This document shows positions 15,285-22,548 of a stretch of 64,000 bases of DNA, piece after piece. Source of the DNA: Parablautia intestinalis (GTDB taxonomy: Bacteria > Bacillota > Clostridia > Lachnospirales > Lachnospiraceae); NCBI GenBank assembly GCA_003612395.1, contig RAYQ01000003.1:1-64000 (forward strand), written 5' to 3'. A program made the translations under genes and the position numbers. Each line of letters begins with the position of its first letter. Within the stretch, counting starts at the first letter, position 1. The notes beneath the pieces were generated by a model. The model worked only from the letters and a program-made list of their open reading frames with translations, had not been told where the DNA came from and searched no databases.

Positions 15285-15304
15285 TATATAATGGATAGCC
15301 TTTT

Positions 15305-16387
15305 TCACTTTGTTTGATATGCTTTTTCTTTCAATTCATTGAAATCCACTATAATGGTCTTTTTTGTTGTAAAAGACTCTGTATCCCTCTCATCAAGAAT
15401 ACTGATACATATATTATTTCCATCAGAGATAGCATTACGAATGCTTTCATCTTGTGATAGATCTAAATTGGTTTCATATAGAGTATCAGAATAAACATCT
15501 AAAAGATAAAGCTCTCTGCCATTTCTTACAAAAAATCCATAATAATTATCCTGCGTATTTTTACCGTTATAAGCCATACGCAAACCAGGCAAATTAAGAA
15601 AGGTTTTTATCTGGTTATTTTCTATTTCCCCTATCGCACCATAATCTGAAAAATTCCTTATGTATATGTAACTGTCAAAACAATAAAATTCTACTATCCC
15701 ATTATTGGAAACAAAATTTCTCAATTCAGAATCAAAGTACAGCTTACCAAGTAAATCATATTTTTTATCATCATAAATTTCTATATAAACATCATTTTCT
15801 GCTCCCATATTATTTACCAGCACATAAATATTTTCGTTGCTACAGGCAAATGTCGTTATCTGCTCACCTGTATTATCTGTAAACTGTTTTTCAATGCAGA
15901 TATCCATATCCCCGGTATTCTCATTATATTTTCTGATATAAGTTGCTGTAGCCACATCATCTTTCATGGTGCTTAACATATAAATGTCTGTGTTCATTAC
16001 AGAAACTGCGTCCATTGGATAAGAATTAAATTCGCTAAATATCATTTCAGATGTGTCAGAATCAGCGTTTACCATCAAAAGTTTATGTTCGTTTGTATTT
16101 AAGGTTACAGGCAGAATAACAGAATTATCAATCACTGTAGGTTTTCCACTTGAAATATAAAACTCTTCCACACTTACGATATCTGATTGCCTTTTTGAGG
16201 AAAGAACATATCGTCCAATTACCAATGCACCGTCATCATCAATATAGTTATAAACAACCGCATCATCCAACAAAGCAATCGGCGTATGATTATCGATATC
16301 TCCTATTTCATTTTCCTGACTGGAACACCCAACAAGCAAAGCCAGCATACAAACCACCCATAAAACCAATATAATCAATCTTTTCAT
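15305..16387 (-). CDS. Lipoprotein of unknown function, 360 aa
   Basis: MKRLIILVLWVVCMLALLVGC is a lipoprotein signal peptide with lipobox L-V-G-C. The remainder looks like a beta-propeller or beta-repeat protein: strand-rich, repeatedly alternating hydrophobic strands with aspartate/asparagine turns (VVYNYIDDDGALVIGRYVLS and similar). It carries no enzyme motif that I recognise. The gene is markedly more AT-rich than its neighbours, suggesting separate acquisition. The ATG follows GGAAGG. Its stop codon is followed by a copy of the CCCCAAT/ATTGGGG element. Confidence 0.7.
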   Translation of the reverse strand: MKRLIILVLWVVCMLALLVGCSSQENEIGDIDNHTPIALLDDAVVYNYIDDDGALVIGRYVLSSKRQSDIVSVEEFYISSGKPTVIDNSVILPVTLNTNEHKLLMVNADSDTSEMIFSEFNSYPMDAVSVMNTDIYMLSTMKDDVATATYIRKYNENTGDMDICIEKQFTDNTGEQITTFACSNENIYVLVNNMGAENDVYIEIYDDKKYDLLGKLYFDSELRNFVSNNGIVEFYCFDSYIYIRNFSDYGAIGEIENNQIKTFLNLPGLRMAYNGKNTQDNYYGFFVRNGRELYLLDVYSDTLYETNLDLSQDESIRNAISDGNNICISILDERDTESFTTKKTIIVDFNELKEKAYQTK

Positions 16388-16466
16388 AATATCTTGCCTT
16401 CCTGTTATGCTTTGGCTTTCTTTACAAAAACAGCTAAAAGAAAACTTTGCCATTCATGAAGCCTCT

Positions 16467-16492
16467 CCCCAATCTGCCGGAAACCGGGGAGA
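16467..16492 (-). repeat. CCCCAAT/ATTGGGG structured element, fragment
   Basis: Only the CCGG-TTT-CCGG arm and the ATTGGGG strand remain. It is fused directly to the remnant of a VAPDR-type gene. Confidence 0.5.
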
Positions 16493-16496
16493 AGCC

Positions 16497-16574
16497 CTGT
16501 CCGGCGCAACTTTTGCGACCTCGCTTTTCCGCAGGGTGAGGAACTTATTTCCCATATAGACGTTCTGTGCCGCG
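16497..16574 (-). pseudogene. Remnant of a VAPDR-type MNVNGIG-group gene
   Basis: About 78 bases align with the intact gene at 56040-56573. The minus strand encodes QNVYMGNKFLTLRKSEVAKV then APDRA, against QNVYMGNKFLALRKREVAKV in the intact copy. Both ends of the gene are missing. It shows that a further member of the family once stood in this cluster. Confidence 0.7.
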
Positions 16575-16610
16575 TCCTGTTATCTCCATATAAAAACAGC
16601 CTTTCAAAAG

Positions 16611-16817
16611 TCACTCGTAATAATCTAACTGGTGGAAATTGTTAGGAAAAATGTAAAATTCCGTTCCTGTTTTCCCATCTATCTGCTTCCAGACAATCAC
16701 TTTATAAGTCAGGGCTGTATAGGTCTGTGTCCCACCATCCTCATAGACCTTTTTAACCGGAATCAGCAGCAGAATCACCGCTATTACCACGAAAACAATA
16801 ATGAGTTTCTTTTTCAA
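16611..16817 (-). CDS. Small membrane-anchored protein, 68 aa
   Basis: An N-terminal membrane anchor (KKKLIIVFVVIAVILLLIPV) is followed by an extracytoplasmic beta-rich part. That part contains EDGGTQTYTALTYKVIVWKQ and ends GTEFYIFPNNFHQLDYYE. I recall very similar small proteins in many Lachnospiraceae, always unassigned. The start is a TTG with GGAGG seven bases upstream. Confidence 0.65.
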   Translation of the reverse strand: MKKKLIIVFVVIAVILLLIPVKKVYEDGGTQTYTALTYKVIVWKQIDGKTGTEFYIFPNNFHQLDYYE

Positions 16818-16866
16818 ACCACGCCTCCAAAAAGTTAATCTGTAAAGCTCCCCCTGCTACCCAATT

Positions 16867-16923
16867 CCCCAATCTGCCGGAACTCCGGGGATGCCTGCCC
16901 TGTCAGGCTGTAGCTTATTGGGG
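16867..16923 (-). repeat. CCCCAAT/ATTGGGG structured element, copy 2 (complete)
   Basis: The minus strand folds as a three-way junction. The outer stem is CCCCAAT/ATTGGGG, arm one is GCCTG-ACAGGG-CAGGC and arm two is CCGG-AGTT-CCGG. It lies 53 bases after the stop of the gene at 16976. No T-run follows, so it is not a simple terminator. Confidence 0.65.
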
Positions 16924-16975
16924 ATATGCACTCACGGAATTTTTGAAATCTTATTGGTTATTCAAATCCCCCTAT

Positions 16976-17644
16976 TTATGCTTTCCTGTCAAAAGACGGC
17001 TTCTCCTCCAGATAATCCGGTAACTCCTCCAGTTCTGCCCCTTGGCCATTCTTTAGCGAGCGGTACTCATCAAAATAAATCCCATAAAACCCCCTTTCCT
17101 TTTCCCGTTCAGCCGGAGTCCTCTCGCAAGCCCACCCATATCCCGAACCGAGATATGTCAGCACCTTTGTACCCTGATAGTAAATATCCGCGCCATATCC
17201 CCCGCTTGTCAGGATCGGGTAGGTCAGCGTTCCGCCCCCTGCCAGCGCAAACTTCTTTTCGGCAAGGTTCTCCGCCCTCCCGTCTGCCGCCTCCAGGAAG
17301 TCAAGTAGCGTCAGTTCCCCGCTCCCGTGGCATTTCGGATTGCCGTTCTGTCTCTTCAGCGAATTTTCAGCCTGCCGGTACAACGCTCTCCTGTCGGGCG
17401 ATACATCAGATATGTATTCCGCACATAACCTCGCCCTCTGGCTGTGGATATACTCCAGTTCTTTCTTGCTCGTAGTCTCCGCAGCTCTCCGTGCCAGTTC
17501 CTTAATCTCATCAGCAAACTCGGCCTTTGATTTATTGCTTTTCCCAGCGCTTGGGATCAAAGACCAGTCAGGTCCTCTGCTGCTCAGTGACATACTGTGT
17601 TTCGTATTGGCCGAATTTAGTGTACTTGAAACCGAAATTCCCAT
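16976..17644 (-). CDS. MNVNGIG-group protein with VSPDR motif, 222 aa
   Basis: The N terminus MGISVSSTLNSANTKHSMSL has no signal peptide. A helical region (KAEFADEIKELARRAAETTS) is followed by the motif SDVSPDRRALYRQAENSL and a C-terminal domain with VLTYLGSGYGWACERTPAE, then YFDEYRSLKNGQG. The same order of elements occurs in the proteins at 21780 (VSPDRKAIY, TLSYNPESRNWKAISTEEE) and 56040 (VAPDRAAL, ILTYTAGVGWHEKES), which defines a paralogous family. GTGAGG precedes the ATG. Function is unknown; the lack of a signal peptide leaves open export by an unconventional route. Confidence 0.75.
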   Translation of the reverse strand: MGISVSSTLNSANTKHSMSLSSRGPDWSLIPSAGKSNKSKAEFADEIKELARRAAETTSKKELEYIHSQRARLCAEYISDVSPDRRALYRQAENSLKRQNGNPKCHGSGELTLLDFLEAADGRAENLAEKKFALAGGGTLTYPILTSGGYGADIYYQGTKVLTYLGSGYGWACERTPAEREKERGFYGIYFDEYRSLKNGQGAELEELPDYLEEKPSFDRKA

Positions 17645-17654
17645 GAGCCCACCT

Positions 17655-17722
17655 CACAATCCCTTTTCCTATCTGTGGCTCCTCTGTTGGTCAGAGCCGC
17701 CCTTATTCCCTTGTAATAAATC
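17655..17722 (-). repeat. Partial copy of the MNVNGIG leader
   Basis: GGATTTATTACAAGGGAATA, then the hairpin GGCTCTGACCAACAGAGGAGCC on the minus strand, matches the second half of the recurrent leader. It lies directly before the gene at 16976-17644. Confidence 0.55.
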
Positions 17723-17732
17723 CAAGCAGATT

Positions 17733-17795
17733 CCCCGTTCTGCCGGAACGCCGGGGATGCCTGCCCTGCCTTATCAAGCTGCGGCTTATTCGGGA
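17733..17795 (-). repeat. CCCCAAT/ATTGGGG structured element, copy 3 (with compensatory change)
   Basis: Here the outer stem reads TCCCG/CGGGG: the A-U pair of other copies is replaced by G-C, a compensatory change. The arm CCGG-CGTT-CCGG is kept; the second arm is degenerate (GCAGCTTG ... CAGGGCAGGC). It begins 16 bases after the stop codon of the gene at 17812. Confidence 0.65.
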
Positions 17796-17811
17796 TACGC
17801 AGCCGTGGGTC

Positions 17812-19356
17812 TTATAAAACTTTCTTGAACTGATATTTATACATGTCGGAATACATATTGCCGGAGGACTTTGGTGTAAACCGGCCATCCAGTGCGTCCA
17901 TATCCACCGCAAAACCGCTGTCCGCCACGGAGAACGCCCCATCCTTGAACTGGAACTGTGAAGTGAAATCGGGAATCCCCAAGTCTCCGCTTATCCTGAT
18001 CTTCCCTATGATATCCACCAGCGCATCCTTCATCCGTTCTATCTTGGCATTGTCCTTTGTCTTGTTGATCAGATCAGCCGCCTTGTCCGGCAGCCCTCCA
18101 ATCTTCCCGTCTGGCGTCAGATAAAGATTTTCTAAGGAAATGTCCTCCCCTGTAACCCCTTTCAGGTAGCGCCGGACTTCCTGTATGTCCGTGGCATATT
18201 GGTATGTATTGGAGGACAGGTCTCCCACGCTGTCCGCAATCCCTATGTAATACTGGTACATCCGGTCACTGTACTTTTCATCTATCAGCTTCTGCACCTG
18301 TTCCCGGACGCCCTCGTCCTCTATCCCGTCCACGGCCACATCCCCATTGCTCCCGATCCGTACCTGCATCCCTTCTATGTCATCACGGGAAATGCCCATG
18401 CTTTCCAGATCCTTTACGAAATCATCTGAAAAGCTGTTTTTCAGCTCCGCTTTATTCTGCGCCTTTTCCATGTCTTTCAGGTTGGCAAAAATCTTCACAT
18501 ACTCCAGTTCCGCATCGTTTAAGTCCTTCCCATCTGCCATGTCCTGCAGCAGTTCATCCACGGTGCGCCCGCCCTTATACTTCTTTTCTTCCGGCAGGCT
18601 GTCAAACTGTTTCTGGTGGAGCCGCTCCAGCTCTTTTATATACTTCTGCTCCGTCTCCTTTAAGACGGCATTATACTGATCAAGATATTCCCGCCAGTTT
18701 TCATCTTTCTGACTGTATGCCCCGTGGAGGTTCCCATATGCTTCCCTGATGGCATCCGTCTTTTCATGCTCCTTGTTTTCGGTAACATGGAAGCTGATCT
18801 TATAATAATCATCCGGGGAAATCTCCTCCCCGTTTCCGTTTTCTACCTTGAAGCAGTATTGATTGGTATTGATATCCCAATCAGGGACGGTCAGCTTCTT
18901 CCGCCCCTGTCCGTCCCACTCTGCCTTCCCCACCTGATTGCCGTATTCGTCATACAGGGTAACATCGTAATCACAGCCTTCCGGCATATCTATATAAACC
19001 TCAACGCCAAAGCAATTCCGCTGAAAGTTCATAAACGGAATGGAGAAGTTATAAAAATCCACATCCTTTTTATCACTAAGGCTTCCTTTCAGGCTGCTGG
19101 TCTCATCCTTGATCAGAAAATTCAAATCCAGGAATGTGCTGCCTTTGTCCTTATCGGAAACCTCATAAGTGGTATGCTGCCTGCGGTAAGTGTTATTGCT
19201 GCTGAGGGTGCAGGTGTCCTCCCGCAGCTCCATGTTCCTGCACATCTTCCCTTCAAAAAATGCCTCCGTCTCTTTTCCCGTCATGAAGTATACCGGCTTA
19301 TTTCTGAAAGCCGCTCCATATGCGGAACCTTGTTCATTTACATTAGTTATTCCCAT
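17812..19356 (-). CDS. MNVNGIG-group protein with PPC-like beta domain, 514 aa
   Basis: The N terminus MGITNVNEQGSAYGAAF lacks a signal peptide. Residues about 75-200 resemble a bacterial pre-peptidase C-terminal (PPC) beta-sandwich, with DVDFYNFSIPF, then PEGCDYDVTLYDEYGNQVG and YYKISFHV. A long helical region follows (EKYIKELERLHQKQFDSLPE), then a C-terminal part ending SGNMYSDMYKYQFKKVL. PPC domains usually occur in secreted or surface proteins, so a cytoplasmic end location is unlikely. The ATG is chosen because GGAGG stands ten bases upstream. It belongs to the LytTR-linked cluster and is followed by the structured element. Confidence 0.7.
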   Translation of the reverse strand: MGITNVNEQGSAYGAAFRNKPVYFMTGKETEAFFEGKMCRNMELREDTCTLSSNNTYRRQHTTYEVSDKDKGSTFLDLNFLIKDETSSLKGSLSDKKDVDFYNFSIPFMNFQRNCFGVEVYIDMPEGCDYDVTLYDEYGNQVGKAEWDGQGRKKLTVPDWDINTNQYCFKVENGNGEEISPDDYYKISFHVTENKEHEKTDAIREAYGNLHGAYSQKDENWREYLDQYNAVLKETEQKYIKELERLHQKQFDSLPEEKKYKGGRTVDELLQDMADGKDLNDAELEYVKIFANLKDMEKAQNKAELKNSFSDDFVKDLESMGISRDDIEGMQVRIGSNGDVAVDGIEDEGVREQVQKLIDEKYSDRMYQYYIGIADSVGDLSSNTYQYATDIQEVRRYLKGVTGEDISLENLYLTPDGKIGGLPDKAADLINKTKDNAKIERMKDALVDIIGKIRISGDLGIPDFTSQFQFKDGAFSVADSGFAVDMDALDGRFTPKSSGNMYSDMYKYQFKKVL

Positions 19357-19465
19357 TGTCAGATCATCCTCCATCATTGCCAATTAGTTATCAAACCGCC
19401 ACACACCTGTCATTCCAGAGTCGCATCAGCACCCAAGATGCTTTCCTTCTGTGCCATAATATATC

Positions 19466-19963
19466 CTACAATTTCTCCAGCTTCTCCAAAAACGCCCTGT
19501 AAAATTCTCCTTCTTTGATGCGGGCCTGCTGGACCTCTATGCTCCTGGGCGTATATACCCTTGGATGCTCCAAATCGTACAGCGCCTCTTTCGTTGCCTG
19601 GATTGCTGATTCCACCGTGCTTCCAAGGATGTCAAAATTCTCCGTTTCACCCTTAAGCTGTTTATTAAGCCTCTGCACCATCATCTGCGATATGTGGCTC
19701 ATCATTCCGTTGCCCCGGATTCCCATGCCATTCGCATTTACTTCTTTCGCCGCCTCCATCCACGCATCCTTCACTTCCTGCGGGGCGTTCGGGCCAACCA
19801 TCTCAAAGGCTTTCTCATCCTGGTCGGCTGCCTTTCCCTGCGCCGCCTTTTCTTCCACCGTTTCCATGAATCCAACAGCCCCGGATTCCGCGCTTCTTCC
19901 TGTCTTTCTTGCCGTGTATCCTGTCAGCGGATATCCCGCTGTTCCTATTCCATTAACATTCAT
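19466..19963 (-). CDS. MNVNGIG-family protein, 165 aa
   Basis: The protein begins MNVNGIGTAGYPLTGYTARK. The rest is helical: ETVEEKAAQGKAADQDEKAF, then GPNAPQEVKDAWMEAAKEVN, a methionine-rich MGIRGNGMMSHISQMMVQRL, and a C-terminal helix ending AFLEKLEKL. No signal peptide or membrane segment is present and I recognise no enzyme motif. It has a good site (GGAGGATGAAAGGAA before ATG) and is preceded by a full copy of the recurrent leader. The first seven residues are conserved with otherwise unrelated neighbours. Confidence 0.7.
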   Translation of the reverse strand: MNVNGIGTAGYPLTGYTARKTGRSAESGAVGFMETVEEKAAQGKAADQDEKAFEMVGPNAPQEVKDAWMEAAKEVNANGMGIRGNGMMSHISQMMVQRLNKQLKGETENFDILGSTVESAIQATKEALYDLEHPRVYTPRSIEVQQARIKEGEFYRAFLEKLEKL

Positions 19964-19992
19964 TTCCTTTCATCCTCCATTATCTTTAATAT

Positions 19993-20110
19993 TGCGGCTC
20001 CTCTGTCAGTCAGAGCCGCCTCTGCTCTCTCGTAATAAGTCCGAGCAGTTCATTGCCTCCATGCAGACATGCCAACTAACTTCCCCTGTCAAATCCCATA
20101 CCGGCCTTCA
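19993..20110 (-). promoter_or_regulatory. Recurrent leader element of MNVNGIG genes, copy 2
   Basis: Minus strand: GGAGGTGAAGG, the mini-ORF ATG GGA TTT GAC AGG GGA AGT TAG, GCATGTCTGCATGGAGG, GCTCGGACTTATTACGAG. The last part is the hairpin GCGGCTC-TGACTGACAGAG-GAGCCGC with a perfect 7-bp stem. Compared with other copies the stem differs but still pairs. Confidence 0.65.
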
Positions 20111-20134
20111 CCTCCTCTCCCTACTCCTCAATTT

Positions 20135-20196
20135 CCCCAATCTGCCGGAAAACCGGGGATGCCTGCCCTGCCTTGTCAGGCTGTAGCTTATTGGAG
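20135..20196 (-). repeat. CCCCAAT/ATTGGGG structured element, copy 4 (complete)
   Basis: Outer stem CTCCAAT/ATTGGGG with one wobble pair, arm GCCTG ... CAGGC and arm CCGG-TTTT-CCGG on the minus strand. It starts 18 bases after the stop codon of the gene at 20215. Confidence 0.65.
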
Positions 20197-20214
20197 ATAT
20201 GCAACCGATGGAAT

Positions 20215-20754
20215 TTATTTCTTATTCATAAAATCCCAATATGCCTGCATACTGTACTGATAATATGCCGCCGTCTTTTTCTGGAGCAACAGCTTCATAT
20301 CGCCAATCTGCTTCTGGAACATATCCATGAAATCTGTCCTGTCATTTAATCCCATAGCCCCGGCTTCCATCGGAAGGGAAGTAAATCCCCCCAGCTTCTT
20401 TACCCCCATATGTGCTTCCAAAGCACGCATCTCCACAACAGTCGCTGACTTGGGATTTATCTCGTTGATATGTATGGTCTTTTCAAATTCATTCCCATTC
20501 TCATCAACACCTTTTGCAATGATTGTCGGATCATCCTCTGTTGAATCTTCCGCATACTTAAGATAATAAGACAGCCCTGTGCCGTTCCCTCCTGTCCACA
20601 ACATATCTTCATCTGTAAAAATATTATAGACTTTTGGAGTATCTGCCACATTGTTTACCTGCTCCGCAAAACTCCTTTTTACCGCATTCTGCTGTGCCTT
20701 TCTTGTTCCCTGCCATGCCGGGTATCCTGCTGCCCCTATTCCATTTACATTCAT
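20215..20754 (-). CDS. MNVNGIG-family protein, 179 aa
   Basis: The N terminus MNVNGIGAAGYPAWQGTRKA matches the broken gene at 10331 (MSVNGIGVGFPAWREMGKAQ) over its first twenty residues. The middle is beta-rich with FTDEDMLWTGGNGTGLSYYL and EDDPTIIAKGVDENGNEFEK. The C-terminal part holds a methionine-rich helix (EAGAMGLNDRTDFMDMFQKQ) and an aromatic end (YYQYSMQAYWDFMNKK). It has no signal peptide. A GGAGGATTTGAAAAA site precedes the ATG, and the same spacing and sequence precede the other MNVNGIG starts. Unknown function. Confidence 0.7.
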   Translation of the reverse strand: MNVNGIGAAGYPAWQGTRKAQQNAVKRSFAEQVNNVADTPKVYNIFTDEDMLWTGGNGTGLSYYLKYAEDSTEDDPTIIAKGVDENGNEFEKTIHINEINPKSATVVEMRALEAHMGVKKLGGFTSLPMEAGAMGLNDRTDFMDMFQKQIGDMKLLLQKKTAAYYQYSMQAYWDFMNKK

Positions 20755-20792
20755 TTTTTCAAATCCTCCGCTATTGTCATTTATTCAATATT

Positions 20793-20829
20793 GTGGCTGG
20801 GAGTGATATGTTTCCACCCCCAGCTACAC
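20793..20829 (-). other. Hairpin between two MNVNGIG genes
   Basis: GTGTAGCTGGGGGTGG and CACTCCCAGCCAC can pair with small mismatches around an AAACATAT loop. There is no T-run behind it on the minus strand, so it may be a processing or stability element rather than a terminator. Confidence 0.4.
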
Positions 20830-20854
20830 CGTGTCAGTCTGAATATGTAAAGCA

Positions 20855-21499
20855 TCACTGTTCTACAGAAAACATAGCTTTCTGGATATTTTTCTGCCAA
20901 TATGAGCTGTCAAAATAGTTCCCGCTTTTGGGCCGATTACTGAACATATTCATGATCATGTCATAAGTCATGGATGACGTATCTATAAACAGTTCCTTTC
21001 CGTCCTTTGATTTAATCGCTGTACCGTTTGTTCCCACATAGGCAGTTGTATTGTCATCAAGGTGCTGTATCGTTCCTGTCATTTCCGCGAACTTTTTCAG
21101 CCACGACTCTCCCGTTTCCTTGCACATTTCCTTAAATTTCTTAGCATCCTCCCCCGTCATATAAGGGTGCTTCCCATCCCTGACATACCATGAAAAACCT
21201 GTTGCTTTGTCCGTATATTTCGGGTCTGTTGCCGCCCATTCTTCCAAGGTCTTATCGCCATACCACACTGTCAGCCCGCTGTCATTTGATACGGTGTTTT
21301 CCTCCTGCCCCATTATTGGATTTGTTGATTTAAGTGCGTCATATATATCCTGCACATTGGCATTCTGCCTTGCACTTCCGGGAGCGGATTCCTCTGCCGC
21401 CTGTTTCTGCGGGTAGAACTGTCCTGCCCTGCTCCTGTTGTATCTATTCGCTGATACATTGTTCTGATAATAATTCTGTCCTATTCCATTTACGTTCAT
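20855..21499 (-). CDS. MNVNGIG-family protein, 214 aa
   Basis: It begins MNVNGIGQNYYQNNVSANRY. A low-complexity stretch (QAAEESAPGSARQNANVQD) leads into a compact domain with SGLTVWYGDKTLEEWAATDP, then GFSWYVRDGKHPYMTGEDAK. It ends with TSSMTYDMIMNMFSNRPKSG, then NIQKAMFSVEQ. Many tryptophans and tyrosines suggest a folded, possibly extracellular domain, yet no signal peptide is present. An ECF-type promoter (21673-21702) and a full leader precede it, so it heads a transcription unit inside the cluster. Function unknown. Confidence 0.7.
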   Translation of the reverse strand: MNVNGIGQNYYQNNVSANRYNRSRAGQFYPQKQAAEESAPGSARQNANVQDIYDALKSTNPIMGQEENTVSNDSGLTVWYGDKTLEEWAATDPKYTDKATGFSWYVRDGKHPYMTGEDAKKFKEMCKETGESWLKKFAEMTGTIQHLDDNTTAYVGTNGTAIKSKDGKELFIDTSSMTYDMIMNMFSNRPKSGNYFDSSYWQKNIQKAMFSVEQ

Positions 21500-21528
21500 T
21501 TTTCAAATCCTCCATTGTCATCAATTAT

Positions 21529-21660
21529 TTTGATAGCAGCCCCTCTGTCTTTCAGAGCCGCCCCTGCTCCCATGTAATAAGTCCGAGCAGTTTATGCCTC
21601 CATGCAGACATACCGCCTAACTTCCCCTGTCAAACTTCATGACAAACACCCCCTTTCGCT
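21529..21660 (-). promoter_or_regulatory. Recurrent leader element of MNVNGIG genes, copy 3
   Basis: Minus strand: AAAGGGGGTG, the mini-ORF ATG AAG TTT GAC AGG GGA AGT TAG, GGTATGTCTGCATGGAGG, GCTCGGACTTATTACATG, then the hairpin GCGGCTCTG-AAAGA-CAGAGGGGCTGC. A second short frame beginning MSAWRHKLLGLITWEQ is open only in this copy, so it is probably not a conserved peptide. Confidence 0.65.
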
Positions 21661-21672
21661 GTCATCCGCTAA

Positions 21673-21702
21673 TAATACGAACCAGCCTTCAAAAACGTTT
21701 CA
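21673..21702 (-). promoter_or_regulatory. ECF-sigma-type promoter, copy 2
   Basis: TGAAAC, 17 bases starting GTTTTTG, then CGTATTA on the minus strand. The surrounding 50 bases are nearly identical to those at 10905-10965. It should transcribe the leader and the MNVNGIG gene at 20855-21499. Confidence 0.5.
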
Positions 21703-21779
21703 TTTCTCTTATCACCTACAGCCACCCCCGCAGTCCGCAGAGGCAGGTTTATGCGCCTCTGCGGAATAGGGTGTAAAGA

Positions 21780-22412
21780 TTATATCTGTATATCTAATGT
21801 GCTGCCCGAAGACGGTGCTTTTGTACCTGCTGCCAAGTCAGACTGTATCTGATGATAAGATACAGTTCCCTTTGCGTTTTCTCCATACTCTTTTTTCAGG
21901 CGTGCCAGTTCATCATTATAGATAGATGTAAACACCCGCGCCCTTGCAAATTCTTCCTCTGTGCTTATGGCCTTCCAGTTCCTTGATTCGGGATTGTAAG
22001 ATAGCGTTTTATTCCCATTGTTATCCCAAAACATACAGGCTGCATTCATCTTTCCGCCTGTCTTTCTCATGCTTGATTCATAGATGGCTTTCCTGTCCGG
22101 GGAAACGGTCTCTCCATGCTGCATACATAATTTCCTATATGCCGCATCATCCCGCTTCCCGGTGGCAAATTCCTTCTGTGCCAGCTCCTTTATTGCCGCC
22201 TCAAATTCTTCCTCCGACATTGCAGACTTATCACGCTTCGTCATGATATTATCCCAATTCGGCTTCGTGAATTGAATATCAACCGGCTTGAAACGCAGTG
22301 CAAAATTCCCATAATCACATTGAGCTAACGGATTATTGGAATTTTTCTTATTGCCGAACATCTGCTGTACCATGTTGGCATATTGTGAATAATTGTCTCT
22401 TGTTATCTGCAT
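21780..22412 (-). CDS. MNVNGIG-group protein with VSPDR motif, 210 aa
   Basis: The N terminus MQITRDNYSQYANMVQQMFG has no signal peptide. The helical segment SEEEFEAAIKELAQKEFATG, the motif GETVSPDRKAIYESSMRKTG and the C-terminal NKTLSYNPESRNWKAISTEE, then ARVFTSIYNDELARLKKEYG, align in order with the proteins at 16976 and 56040. GGAGGTATGTGAT lies before the ATG. It is the first gene after the LytTR two-component system, and a 20-bp-spaced direct repeat like that upstream of the regulator lies 94-128 bases before its start. It is the best candidate for direct control by that system. Confidence 0.75.
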   Translation of the reverse strand: MQITRDNYSQYANMVQQMFGNKKNSNNPLAQCDYGNFALRFKPVDIQFTKPNWDNIMTKRDKSAMSEEEFEAAIKELAQKEFATGKRDDAAYRKLCMQHGETVSPDRKAIYESSMRKTGGKMNAACMFWDNNGNKTLSYNPESRNWKAISTEEEFARARVFTSIYNDELARLKKEYGENAKGTVSYHQIQSDLAAGTKAPSSGSTLDIQI

Positions 22413-22505
22413 ATCACATACCTCCTTGATAAAAATTTTTTCTTTTTCTAAAGCTATCCCACCTCATAAAATCCATCGGCGGATTCACCCGCATTTCAAA
22501 CCACG

Positions 22506-22540
22506 ATTGCACCAGGTGACTAAAAATTGCACGAAATGAC
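22506..22540 (-). promoter_or_regulatory. Candidate LytTR-regulator site before the effector cluster
   Basis: On the minus strand GTCATTTCGTGCAAT and GTCACCTGGTGCAAT start exactly 20 bases apart. The same GTGCAAT direct repeat with 20-base spacing stands upstream of the response regulator gene. No clear -10 box follows at the expected distance. Confidence 0.55.
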
Positions 22541-22548
22541 CATAAAGT

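Noticed and set aside
18724-19518. 264-codon plus-strand frame opposite the 514-aa MNVNGIG-group gene
   Set aside because: Antisense shadow; no site before the start and no recognisable domain.
15234-20196. CCCCAAT/ATTGGGG elements as intrinsic terminators
   Set aside because: No T-run follows the stems on the gene strand, and the multi-arm fold differs from a terminator hairpin.
21529-21620. Peptide frame MSAWRHKLLGLITWEQ in the MNVNGIG leader
   Set aside because: It is closed by a stop after six or seven codons in the other two full copies, so the nucleotide element rather than this peptide is conserved.
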